DNA of 64,000 nt, from positions 735,300 to 799,299 of the forward strand of contig NZ_JACHCE010000002.1 of assembly GCF_014200605.1 (NCBI RefSeq), in the 5' to 3' direction. Of this stretch, positions 56,030-64,000 are shown piece after piece. Numbering within the stretch: position 1 is the stretch's first letter; each line of letters opens with the position of its first letter. Below the pieces are notes generated by a model. That model was not told the DNA's origin. It did no database searches and saw nothing but the letters and a program-made list of their open reading frames with translations. The translations under genes and the position numbers were made by a program. This stretch comes from Pedobacter cryoconitis (GTDB taxonomy: Bacteria; Bacteroidota; Bacteroidia; Sphingobacteriales; Sphingobacteriaceae).

Positions 56030-57145
56030 TTATTTATTGTATTTAAAATCGTGGTCTTTTTTTATGTTCAACAAAGAGTGATAGATCAGACTAATCACAT
56101 TATCTACATCTTCTTTATGGATCATTTCGACTGTTGTATGCATATAACGCAAAGGTAGTGAAATTAGTGCTGATGGTACACCACCATTTGAATAAGCAAA
56201 GGCATCAGTATCAGTTCCTGTAGAACGTGAGGAAGCCTGGCGCTGGAAAGGAATTTCATTTTTCTCAGCAGTCTCGATTAATAGTTTATTCAGGTTAGTT
56301 TGTACTGCTGGTGCATAGGAAACTACCGGACCTTTACCGCAGGCTAAATCTCCTTGTGTAATCTTATTGATCATCGGTGTGGAAGTATCGTGGGTTACAT
56401 CAGTAACTATAGCAACATGTGGTTTAATCCTGTGTGCAATCATTTCTGCACCTCTCAGACCAATCTCTTCCTGTACAGAGTTCACAATATACAAAGCGAA
56501 AGGTAATTTCTGTTTGTTTTCTTTAAGTAAACGTGCTACCTCTGCAATCATAAATCCACCTGCACGGTTATCTAAAGCACGTCCTACATAGTAGCGATCG
56601 TTCAGAACCATAAATTCATCCTCGTAGGTAATGACGCAACCTACATGGACACCTAATGCTTCAACTTCTTCTTTAGTGGTACAACCGCAATCCAGAAAAA
56701 TATTCTTTAAAGCAGGTGCTTCTTCTTTTTCTCCTGCACCACGTGTATGAATTGCAGGCCATCCGAAAACAGCTTTCACTAAACCTTTATCAGTATGAAT
56801 ATTTACACGTTTTGAAGGAGCGATCTGATGATCCGAACCACCATTTCTGATTACATAAATTAAACCGTCACTGGTGATATAGTTTACAAACCATGAAATT
56901 TCATCAGCATGTGCTTCTATGACTACTCTATATTCTGCTTTTGGATTAATAACGCCTACTGCTGTTCCGTAGTTATCGATAAAGCTTTCATCGATATAAG
57001 GCTTTAGATAGTCTAACCAAAGTTTTTGACCAGGGTATTCAAATCCTGTTGGGGATGGATTATTGATATATTCTTCAAAAAACTGAAGTGATTTCTTAGT
57101 TACGACAGATACATGTTTCTGCTTCTCGTCTTTCTTTTTAGCCAT
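56030..57145 (-). CDS. M42 family metallopeptidase
   Basis: The 371-residue cytoplasmic aminopeptidase has two-metal sites visible in RVVIEAHADEISWFVNYI, GRALDNRAGGFMIAEVA, VNSVQEEIGLRGAEM and AIVTDVTHD, with a C-terminal YMHTTVEMIHKEDV. These are the M42 (glutamyl aminopeptidase / tetrahedral peptidase) ligands. The N-terminus is unusually Lys-rich (AKKKDEKQKH). A CAAATATA box at 57166-57173 (TATATTTG on the minus strand) may be its promoter. Confidence 0.9.
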   Translation of the reverse strand: MAKKKDEKQKHVSVVTKKSLQFFEEYINNPSPTGFEYPGQKLWLDYLKPYIDESFIDNYGTAVGVINPKAEYRVVIEAHADEISWFVNYITSDGLIYVIRNGGSDHQIAPSKRVNIHTDKGLVKAVFGWPAIHTRGAGEKEEAPALKNIFLDCGCTTKEEVEALGVHVGCVITYEDEFMVLNDRYYVGRALDNRAGGFMIAEVARLLKENKQKLPFALYIVNSVQEEIGLRGAEMIAHRIKPHVAIVTDVTHDTSTPMINKITQGDLACGKGPVVSYAPAVQTNLNKLLIETAEKNEIPFQRQASSRSTGTDTDAFAYSNGGVPSALISLPLRYMHTTVEMIHKEDVDNVISLIYHSLLNIKKDHDFKYNK

Positions 57146-57248
57146 CTTTATATTTTTATGATAAACAAATATATAAAGATGACTTTAAGCATGACAGCAT
57201 AAGTGGTTATTTTTTATTATAATGAGCTATTTCCCTATATCTGGCAGA

Positions 57249-58484
57249 TTACCAGCGATATTGTAAACGTGTGGTAAAGACATCATCTCTGATATCTTTA
57301 TTATAATCTGTTAATTGGGTAGGGGAGTTGATTACCCGTTCATTATAAACGGTAAGCTTTAGTCTTGAACTAAACAGATAAGTCATACCATAGCCGAGTG
57401 TCCTGAATTTAATATCGCCGGCAGTGGTATTATTGTTCAGCATCCCAATCTGACTTTCACTTATTTTACGATTAGGATCATAGACATCGTATGCAAGTAA
57501 AGCGCTGAATTTGCTTTGAAGGATTTGCTGTGTAAACCAGATATAATAGCCAGAAAAATTACGCAGATAAAGGTCTGTAGCGGGCTGAATAGAAAAACTC
57601 TGGCTGGCGAGCGTTCCACTTACTGTGCTTGAAGAGGCTACCCCTGGCTGTGTTCCTGCAACATATTCGGCTTTAAGACTAGTTGTCCCAAAAGTATTGT
57701 CATATTGGATCTGAATATTTCCACCATAATAATTTCTCTTTAAATTAGAGCCTTTTATTGAGGGATCAGTGTTTTTTGTGAACCCGTTTCCGTTATCTGA
57801 ATAATAGGTATCCGTATTACTGCGGACCGAACCCTTATAAATTGAACCTCCGAAACCGATATGAAGTTTTTTATTGGCAAGACTATCAAATTTAAAAGAT
57901 AGATTACCAATAACATCTTTTTTGGAGTCATAATCTCTGGCGAAAAGCCCGCTTCCATTAACAACTGCCAGATCCATATTAAGAAAGCTGAGTTCTTTAA
58001 TAGGCTGGTAGGATAACATAGCTCCAATATCGCGTTCGCGTGGCATGATAGTTTGAAATACTCTTGCACGTTCGGGGAAATCTCTATAACCTGAAGAATA
58101 TACAATTGAATAACCGAAGGGTCTGTTAAAAAGACCTGCTGTTAACTGAAACCTTCTGTTATCGGGTTGATGGAGCTGGATAAATGCATCCATTAATTGC
58201 ACACCATTCTGGGTAGCATCAATCTGAAAAACTATGCTGGAATATTTATCTACGCGGTCGATTTTAAGACGGCCCCTCCGGATCATAAAACGGTTATCCG
58301 AGTTTTCTGCAAAGTCACCCCCGGAAAAAGACGAAATCCCTGGCGATTGTGCCATCTGAAATTGTGTCTGAAGATAACCGGTAATCTTAATGTCATGGAT
58401 GTCATAAGAAGATGGGGCATTGTTACTTTGACTGAAGACTAACAGCGGATAGAAGAAAACCAGGGTTAGCAGACTTTTTTTCAT
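57249..58484 (-). CDS. phosphate-selective porin O/P-like outer membrane protein
   Basis: The 411-residue protein has a signal peptide (to about LLVFSQ) and a beta barrel: KITGYLQTQFQMAQSPG near the start, FMIRRGRLKIDRVDKYSSIV and AGLFNRPFGYSIVYSSGYRD, ending TTRLQYRW with a terminal aromatic. This is the OprO/OprP pattern (RRGRL, GLFNRPFG). The ion passed is unknown. It is alone, with no pst or pho genes in view. Confidence 0.85.
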   Translation of the reverse strand: MKKSLLTLVFFYPLLVFSQSNNAPSSYDIHDIKITGYLQTQFQMAQSPGISSFSGGDFAENSDNRFMIRRGRLKIDRVDKYSSIVFQIDATQNGVQLMDAFIQLHQPDNRRFQLTAGLFNRPFGYSIVYSSGYRDFPERARVFQTIMPRERDIGAMLSYQPIKELSFLNMDLAVVNGSGLFARDYDSKKDVIGNLSFKFDSLANKKLHIGFGGSIYKGSVRSNTDTYYSDNGNGFTKNTDPSIKGSNLKRNYYGGNIQIQYDNTFGTTSLKAEYVAGTQPGVASSSTVSGTLASQSFSIQPATDLYLRNFSGYYIWFTQQILQSKFSALLAYDVYDPNRKISESQIGMLNNNTTAGDIKFRTLGYGMTYLFSSRLKLTVYNERVINSPTQLTDYNKDIRDDVFTTRLQYRW

Positions 58485-58734
58485 AAATATTTGTTGTTTT
58501 TTAACAATAATGAAAATTCATAAGCTTTGAAAAGCTCATGCAGGTTTCATTAATTCATAGGTTTAGGAATTGCGAAAGTACAGTTATTGCTAAATTAATT
58601 CATCATGTATTCTGTAATTCTAAAAAGGCAATCTGATACCCAAAAACTTAATTACATTTTTTTTACATATTTTATTGATAAAAAGTGCTTCTTGGTATTA
58701 CATTTGGAAACTAAAAAAGCTGAATACACACGGG

Positions 58735-59076
58735 ATGTCCTTTTATAAATATCGATTACATATTGTTATAGCCTTCATAAGCATCTTCACTGTGAAGATG
58801 ATTATTTCTGCTGCACCAGTATTTGTCGGTCATATGGATAAAAACACTATTAAAAGTGTTATTCTCCAATTGGAGCAGGAACATAGTTCTGATTGTGATT
58901 CAGGAAAGTCTTTACTTAAATTTATCGATTATAAACCGATTGATTTTCATAACACCTATACTTATGTACCGTTACTGGTAGATTTCGGAATCAGGAACTG
59001 TTATATTGATCACTTTAAACGGTACGTAAATCCTTATCATCCTTCGGTACCCACACCGCCGCCTAACTTTTCTTAA
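58735..59076 (+). CDS. unknown small membrane-anchored or secreted protein
   Basis: I do not recognise it. The 113-residue product has an N-terminal hydrophobic stretch (about 8-28, HIVIAFISIFTVKMIISAA), so it is anchored or exported. The middle has two Cys (SSDCDSGK and IRNCYIDHF), and the end is Pro-rich (YHPSVPTPPPNFS). It lies 77 nt before the SulP gene in the same direction. The start at 58735 fits the hydrophobic stretch; an earlier TTG is in frame. Confidence 0.55.
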   Translation: MSFYKYRLHIVIAFISIFTVKMIISAAPVFVGHMDKNTIKSVILQLEQEHSSDCDSGKSLLKFIDYKPIDFHNTYTYVPLLVDFGIRNCYIDHFKRYVNPYHPSVPTPPPNFS

Positions 59077-59153
59077 TTTTTACAGATTATAACGGCTAAA
59101 CCTATGGTTTAACCGCAATTAAATAATTATAAGTAATAATTAGCAGGAATGTT

Positions 59154-60749
59154 ATGCAGAATGGAAACTCAATCTCCTCAAAGGTTGGATTGAAGAAATA
59201 TATCTTAAAAAAGAATTTAAAGCGCGATTTCCCGGCAAGTATTGTCGTGTTTTTAGTGGCCCTGCCTTTGTGTCTGGGTATAGCCCTGGCTTCGGGCGCA
59301 CCGCTGTTTGCGGGTATTGTGACAGGTGTAATTGGGGGAATAGTAGTCGCTAGTGTAAGCGGATCTCAATTAAGTGTAAGTGGTCCTGCTGCAGGTTTGA
59401 CAGTTATTGTATTAGGTGCGATAGCTCATTTAGGCAGTTATCAGGTATTTTTACTGGCCGTAATGCTGGCTGGACTAATGCAGGTCATTCTTGGGTTTGT
59501 AAAAGCAGGAACAATCGGTAATTACTTCCCCTCCAGCGTAATTGAAGGGATGCTTGCTGCAATTGGACTGATACTGATACTTAAACAATTACCACATGCA
59601 TTAGGTGTTGATACAGATTTTCTGGATGAAAATTTAAGCAATGGTCATATGTATAGTGTGGTTGGGGAAGCATTAAAACTACTCAATCCTGCTGCTATAA
59701 TCATTACTGTGCTTTCTATTGCTATTCTGATCTTTTGGCCAAAATTCAAAAAGCTGAGTGTGGTACCTGCGCCGTTACTTGTTGTAATGTTAGGTATAGG
59801 GTTAAGCTTGTTTTTTCAGCAGACACAATTTGCTTTAAGAGCTGAGCAAATGGTTAGCATCCCTGTAGTAAATGGATGGACAGAGTTTTCCGGTTTGTTT
59901 ACTATGCCTGACTTCTCGGCGATTCAGAATAAGGAAGTATGGATAGTTGCCTTAACAATTGCTGTTGTGGCAAGTTTAGAAACATTGCTGAGTATCGAGG
60001 CTGTAGATAAGATAGATCCTGTAAAAAGGGTTTCACCAACCAACAGAGAGCTAATTGCACAAGGAGTGGGAAATATGACAAGCGGTTTGCTTGGCGGATT
60101 ACCAATGACCTCTGTAATTGTAAGAAGTTCTGCAAATGTGAATGCAGGTGGAAAAACTAAGATGTCTGCCATATTACATGGTTCCTGGTTATTATTATCT
60201 TTCCTTTTTATACCGGGACTGATCAATATGATTCCACTGGCCTGTCTGGCAGCAATTCTGCTGGTAACAGGATATAAACTGACAAGAATCAGTTTGTTTA
60301 AACATATGTACCATAAAGGCTGGGACCAGTTTGTTCCATTTTTTATAACGGTAATTGCCGTTTTATTGACTGATTTATTGAAAGGTGTGGCTATTGGTAT
60401 GTTGTTATCAGTGTTTTATCTGCTTCGTACCAACATGCGTAATCCTTTCTTTTATAAAATTCAGGAAGAAGGAAATAAAAAAAATCTGAGAATTAAACTG
60501 TCTGAAGAAGTTTCGTTTCTGAACAAGGCAGCAATACAGGTTGTATTGACAAAAATCCCTCAGGAAACCAATGTAATTATTGATGGAAGCAACTCCAGAT
60601 ACATTCATCCGGATGTTTTGGAAACCATCTACAATTTTAAGCATAATGCTTATACAAAGGGGATTATCGTTACCTTAGTAGACATCAAAGAACATTATAT
60701 AGTACCAAAAATAACTAACAAAATCATTGAAGATATTCATAAAATATAA
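59154..60749 (+). CDS. SulP family anion transporter, likely bicarbonate
   Basis: The 531-residue carrier has about eleven membrane segments: RDFPASIVVFLVALPLCLGI, SGAPLFAGIVTGVIGGIV, SGSQLSVSGPAAGLTVIVLG, and NRELIAQGVGNMTSGLLGGL with the SulP signature. The C-terminal part (about 440-525) is a STAS-type domain (VIIDGSNSRYIHPDVLETI). The carbonic anhydrase gene follows after 5 nt; that pairing suggests bicarbonate rather than sulfate. Confidence 0.9.
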   Translation: MQNGNSISSKVGLKKYILKKNLKRDFPASIVVFLVALPLCLGIALASGAPLFAGIVTGVIGGIVVASVSGSQLSVSGPAAGLTVIVLGAIAHLGSYQVFLLAVMLAGLMQVILGFVKAGTIGNYFPSSVIEGMLAAIGLILILKQLPHALGVDTDFLDENLSNGHMYSVVGEALKLLNPAAIIITVLSIAILIFWPKFKKLSVVPAPLLVVMLGIGLSLFFQQTQFALRAEQMVSIPVVNGWTEFSGLFTMPDFSAIQNKEVWIVALTIAVVASLETLLSIEAVDKIDPVKRVSPTNRELIAQGVGNMTSGLLGGLPMTSVIVRSSANVNAGGKTKMSAILHGSWLLLSFLFIPGLINMIPLACLAAILLVTGYKLTRISLFKHMYHKGWDQFVPFFITVIAVLLTDLLKGVAIGMLLSVFYLLRTNMRNPFFYKIQEEGNKKNLRIKLSEEVSFLNKAAIQVVLTKIPQETNVIIDGSNSRYIHPDVLETIYNFKHNAYTKGIIVTLVDIKEHYIVPKITNKIIEDIHKI

Positions 60750-60754
60750 ATATT

Positions 60755-61468
60755 ATGTGCGCAAAATTAGAATCTCATAACCACAATATAACTTACGAAG
60801 GATTATTACAGGGAAATAAAGACTGGGTAGCGTCTACTTTGGCTGAGGATCCAACCTTTTTCGACCGTTTATCAGCAGGACAGAAGCCACCGATTTTGTG
60901 GATAGGATGTTCAGATAGCAGGGTTCCTGCCAATCAGATCACCAATACCAATCCGGGAGACATTTTTGTTCATCGTAACATTGCAAATGTTGTAGTGCAT
61001 ACGGATATGAACATGTTAAGTGTATTGGATTATGCAGTAAACGTATTGGAAGTAGAGCATGTTATTGTTTGTGGACATTATGGCTGTGGTGGTGTTGCGG
61101 CAGCACTAGGTAATAAACAATTCGGAATTATTGATAACTGGCTTAGAAATATTAAAGATACTTATCGTTTGCACTACCATGAACTGGACAGGATCTCAAA
61201 TGAGAAAAAACGTACAGACAGACTGGTAGAATTGAATGTAATAGAAGGTGTATTTAACCTGACAAAAACATCTATTGTTCAAAACAGATGGGGAAATGGT
61301 AAAAAACTAGGTATCCATGGCTGGGTTTATAGTCTGGAAACAGGATTGATTAAAGATTTGGGAGTAACTACAGAATCTAACGATCACATTTCTTCTGTAT
61401 TTAAAATAGAAGGACTAACTAAGCCTAAAATAGAAGTGCAGGCTAAAACAACTACTGATCAGAAATAA
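60755..61468 (+). CDS. beta-class carbonic anhydrase
   Basis: The 237-residue zinc enzyme interconverts CO2 and bicarbonate. The ligands are visible in WIGCSDSRVPANQITNTNPG (Cys, Asp, Arg) and VIVCGHYGCGGVAAALG (His, Cys). The family length is about 200-230. It is 5 nt after the SulP gene, so the transporter and enzyme act together on inorganic carbon. A two-way terminator follows. Confidence 0.96.
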   Translation: MCAKLESHNHNITYEGLLQGNKDWVASTLAEDPTFFDRLSAGQKPPILWIGCSDSRVPANQITNTNPGDIFVHRNIANVVVHTDMNMLSVLDYAVNVLEVEHVIVCGHYGCGGVAAALGNKQFGIIDNWLRNIKDTYRLHYHELDRISNEKKRTDRLVELNVIEGVFNLTKTSIVQNRWGNGKKLGIHGWVYSLETGLIKDLGVTTESNDHISSVFKIEGLTKPKIEVQAKTTTDQK

Positions 61469-61488
61469 TTCAGCTATAAATAATAGTA

Positions 61489-61519
61489 TAAAAAAGCCGG
61501 TATTAACCGGCTTTTTTTA
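61489..61519. terminator. bidirectional intrinsic terminator
   Basis: GCCGGT-ATTA-ACCGGC with A-run and T-run between the converging carbonic anhydrase and pruA genes. Confidence 0.85.
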
Positions 61520-61527
61520 TGTTTTGA

Positions 61528-63156
61528 TTATCCCATGAATGGGTAACGGTAATCCTTAGGCGGATCGAATGTTTCTTTGATTGTACGTGGAGAAGCCCAG
61601 CGTAATAAGTTAATCATTGAACCAGCTTTATCGTTAGTACCTGAACCTCTGGCACCGCCAAATGGCTGTTGACCAACTACAGCACCCGTACATTTATCAT
61701 TGATATAGAAGTTACCAGCTGCATTACGTAGGGCATAAGATGCTTTTTCGATAGCATAACGGTCCTGAGCAATCACAGCACCAGTTAAAGCGTATGGAGA
61801 AGTGGTATCAATAATTTCTAAAACCTGATCAAAATCTGCATCATCATATACATATACACTTAAAACAGGTCCGAATAATTCTTCGCACATGGTTGTATAT
61901 TTAGGATCATCAACTACTAAAACTGTAGGCTCAATAAAATAACCTTTAGATTTATCATAGTTTCCACCTGCAATGATTTCTACTCCCTTATCAGCTTTTG
62001 CCTGATCAATATATTTTGCCAGTTTAGTGAAAGAGCGGTCATCAATAACAGCATTGATGAAGTTACCGAAATCTTCAGTTCCACCCATTTTGAAGGTAGC
62101 AAGATCACGCAGCATCAGTTCTTTAATTTTTGGCCATAGACTTTTCGCGATGTAAGTTCTTGAAGCAGCAGAACATTTCTGTCCCTGATATTCAAAAGCA
62201 CCACGTAAAATAGCTGTACTTGAAACCTCAGCATCCGCAGAACCGTGAACAAGAATAAAATCTTTACCGCCGGTTTCACCTACAATACGAGGATATGTTT
62301 TGTACTTGTGGATATTTGTACCTATCGTTTTCCAGATATTCTGGAATACAGCAGTAGAACCGGTAAAGTGAATACCAGCAAAGTCAGGACTGTTGAAAAT
62401 AACTTCACCAGCTTCAGGGCCATCTACATAAACAAGGTTAATAACCCCGTCAGGTAAACCAGCTTCTCTGAAAATTTCCATTAATAAATTAGCTGCATAA
62501 ACCTGAGTATCCGCAGGTTTCCAAACGACAACGTTGCCCATTAATGCTGCTGATGTTGGCAGGTTTGCCGCAATAGCAGTGAAGTTAAAAGGAGTCAAAG
62601 CAAAAACAAAACCTTCTAAAGGACGCTGTTCAACTCTGTTCCAAACACCTTTAGGTGATACAGGAGGTTGTTGTTTATAAATGTCAGCCATATAACTTAC
62701 GTTGAAGCGTAAGAAATCTATCAGCTCACAAGCTGCATCAATTTCAGCCTGATAAGCATTTTTTGACTGGCCAAGCATTGTTGCCGCATTTAATTTATAG
62801 CGGTATGGGCCTGAAATTAACTCAGCGATCTTTAAAAATATAGCTGCACGTTGTTCCCATGGCAAGTTTTCCCATTGAGGCTTTGCTGCTAATGCCGCAT
62901 CTATTGCCTGTTGTACATGAGTTTTGTCGCCTATGCTATATTGTGCTAAAACGTGTTGGTGATCGTGCGGTGGAGTAACTGTTCCTTTTTTATCAGTATG
63001 GACTGCTTTGCCACCGATATACATTGGGATGTCACCTTTTTTTGAACGTGCTTCAGTTAAAGCAGCTTTCAATAATTCACGTTCTTTACTTCCTGGTGCA
63101 TAACCTAAAATAGGTTCGTTCTCAGGTGTTGGTACGTTAAAAAATCCTTTGAGCAT
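61528..63156 (-). CDS. pruA: L-glutamate gamma-semialdehyde dehydrogenase
   Basis: The 542-residue NAD-linked enzyme oxidises glutamate semialdehyde (from proline) to glutamate. Visible are FALTPFNFTAIAANLP, GNVVVWKPADTQVYAA, VGETGGKDFILVHGSA (catalytic Glu), EYQGQKCSAASRTYI (catalytic Cys) and the end GQQPFGGARGSGTNDKAG. A proline dehydrogenase gene is not in the window. A promoter with TATCTTTG on the minus strand (63185-63178) is likely; ATG 63156 is preferred to an earlier TTG. Confidence 0.96.
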   Translation of the reverse strand: MLKGFFNVPTPENEPILGYAPGSKERELLKAALTEARSKKGDIPMYIGGKAVHTDKKGTVTPPHDHQHVLAQYSIGDKTHVQQAIDAALAAKPQWENLPWEQRAAIFLKIAELISGPYRYKLNAATMLGQSKNAYQAEIDAACELIDFLRFNVSYMADIYKQQPPVSPKGVWNRVEQRPLEGFVFALTPFNFTAIAANLPTSAALMGNVVVWKPADTQVYAANLLMEIFREAGLPDGVINLVYVDGPEAGEVIFNSPDFAGIHFTGSTAVFQNIWKTIGTNIHKYKTYPRIVGETGGKDFILVHGSADAEVSSTAILRGAFEYQGQKCSAASRTYIAKSLWPKIKELMLRDLATFKMGGTEDFGNFINAVIDDRSFTKLAKYIDQAKADKGVEIIAGGNYDKSKGYFIEPTVLVVDDPKYTTMCEELFGPVLSVYVYDDADFDQVLEIIDTTSPYALTGAVIAQDRYAIEKASYALRNAAGNFYINDKCTGAVVGQQPFGGARGSGTNDKAGSMINLLRWASPRTIKETFDPPKDYRYPFMG

Positions 63157-63177
63157 GATATAATATTGTTGTTTGTA

Positions 63178-63209
63178 CAAAGATAGTTTTTTATTTTATT
63201 GCCTGTCAA
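63178..63209 (-). promoter_or_regulatory. probable pruA promoter
   Basis: On the minus strand TTG (63209-63207) is followed after 21 nt by TATCTTTG (63185-63178), about 22 nt before the start codon. Confidence 0.5.
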
Positions 63210-63320
63210 TCCATTCTACTATATGATATTCTTCTAACAGACAATAGGGCGGCAGAAAATAATTCTTATTTTTGAGGAACTGTTTAAATTTAGCTGATAG
63301 CTTTAAGCAGCTTCCATAAC

Positions 63321-64000
63321 ATGATAAAATACGCCCGGTTACTATTACTGCCCTTTTCTGTGATCTATGGTATAGTGATTATTTTTAGAAATAAACTCTA
63401 TGACCTGGGGTTTTTCAAATCCACAAAATTTGATATACCAGTTATATGTGTAGGAAACCTGGTGGTTGGCGGTTCAGGAAAAAGTCCAGTTACTGAATAT
63501 CTTGTGCATTTGCTGGCTGATTATAAAATTGCAATTTTAAGCAGGGGATATGGACGTGATACCAAAGGCTTCTTATATGCAGACCAGACTTCTACAGCAA
63601 AGTCAATAGGTGATGAGCCTTTGCAATTTTATCATAAATTTCCGCAAGTAACAGTTGCCGTTTGTGAAGACAGAGTTAAGGGAATAAAGCAGCTGAAAGA
63701 TGCACATGATGTGATTATACTGGATGATGCTTTCCAGCATAGAAGGTTAAGCCCGGGTTTTAGTATTCTTCTTTTTGAATTTCAAAAACTATTAGAGACA
63801 CAGTTTCTGCTGCCCGCCGGAAATATGAGAGAACCTTTCCGGGGTTATAAACGGGCAGATCTTTTGCTGGTTACAAAATCGCCCTGGCAAATAAGTGAAC
63901 TGCAAAAAGAGCAGTGTAGCAGTCACTTTAATAAATCAGCAGTTTCTAATCAGCTTTTCTTCTCTTCTATACACTATAAAGATTTGCAGAGTCTTTTCAG
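63321..64000 (+). CDS. lpxK: tetraacyldisaccharide 4'-kinase (5' part)
   Basis: About 226 codons are present and the gene runs off the window. LpxK adds the 4'-phosphate to lipid A precursor in the inner membrane. The start MIKYARLLLLPFSVIYG is a membrane helix. The ATP-binding loop is VGNLVVGGSGKSPVTEYL, then AILSRGYGRDTKGF, IGDEPLQFYHKFP and VIILDDAFQHRRL. The presence of lpxK shows a Gram-negative outer membrane with lipid A. It is divergent from pruA. Confidence 0.95.
   Translation, partial: MIKYARLLLLPFSVIYGIVIIFRNKLYDLGFFKSTKFDIPVICVGNLVVGGSGKSPVTEYLVHLLADYKIAILSRGYGRDTKGFLYADQTSTAKSIGDEPLQFYHKFPQVTVAVCEDRVKGIKQLKDAHDVIILDDAFQHRRLSPGFSILLFEFQKLLETQFLLPAGNMREPFRGYKRADLLLVTKSPWQISELQKEQCSSHFNKSAVSNQLFFSSIHYKDLQSLF

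Overview
The window is chromosomal DNA of a Bacteroidota bacterium, most likely of the family Sphingobacteriaceae (Pedobacter-like). The DNA is AT-rich. Promoters of the Bacteroidota type (TTTG or TTG, about 19 nt, then TAnnTTTG) precede a tRNA, the two ribosomal operon halves and an ECF sigma gene. Typical families of the phylum are present: DUF2723, DUF4374, DUF2027, TonB receptors with an N-terminal carboxypeptidase-like domain, and ribosomal proteins L36 and S14 without zinc ligands. No CRISPR array, intact transposase, prophage or rRNA gene was seen.

Region by region. 1-4300: end of accA, two small Tyr/Arg-rich envelope proteins, and a large DUF2723 membrane glycosyltransferase on the minus strand. 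4480-7870: tRNA-Gln, prs, rplY and pth; a stretch of about 0.9 kb bounded by 24-bp inverted repeats and a 6-bp direct repeat lies between rplY and pth. 7885-16210 (minus): a hybrid kinase / CheR-like methyltransferase / hybrid kinase cluster, then a LytS/LytTR-type sensor-regulator pair. 16350-19600: an ArsC/Spx-like protein, a small secreted carboxypeptidase-regulatory-domain protein and an M1-type metallopeptidase. 19660-25920 (minus): ECF sigma factor, short FecR-like protein, DUF4374 lipoprotein, TonB-dependent receptor and a second DUF4374 lipoprotein, which together look like a regulated siderophore or xenosiderophore uptake system. 26030-29080: MscS channel, DUF2027 protein, VF530-type DNA-binding protein, and a paralogue of the secreted protein at 16.9 kb.

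29180-51510 holds the translation supercluster: rpsL-rpsG-fusA-rpsJ, then rplC through rplQ including secY, map, infA, rpmJ and rpoA. The usual rpsJ-rplC junction is broken by about 3.7 kb carrying two terminators, a porin, a coiled-coil membrane protein and a TauE/SafE-DUF1634 pair. The rplC half has its own near-ideal promoter and a leader whose first hairpin resembles the one at the start of the rpsL leader. Several gene gaps inside the supercluster carry strong hairpins (rplP-rpmC, rpsN-rpsH, rpmD-rplO, rpsD-rpoA), which are candidates for autogenous control or RNA processing.

51560-64000: a methyltransferase, dnaK with repeated TGTCA/TGACA motifs upstream, a sugar-nucleotidyltransferase-like enzyme, an M42 peptidase, an OprP-like porin, a small unknown protein, a SulP transporter paired with a beta-carbonic anhydrase (probably inorganic carbon supply), pruA, and the start of lpxK.

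The items most worth a second look are the inverted-repeat element between rplY and pth, the broken S10 operon with matching leaders, the DUF4374/TonB/FecR-like locus, the structured gaps in the ribosomal cluster, and the pair of secreted proteins sharing an unnamed C-terminal motif.
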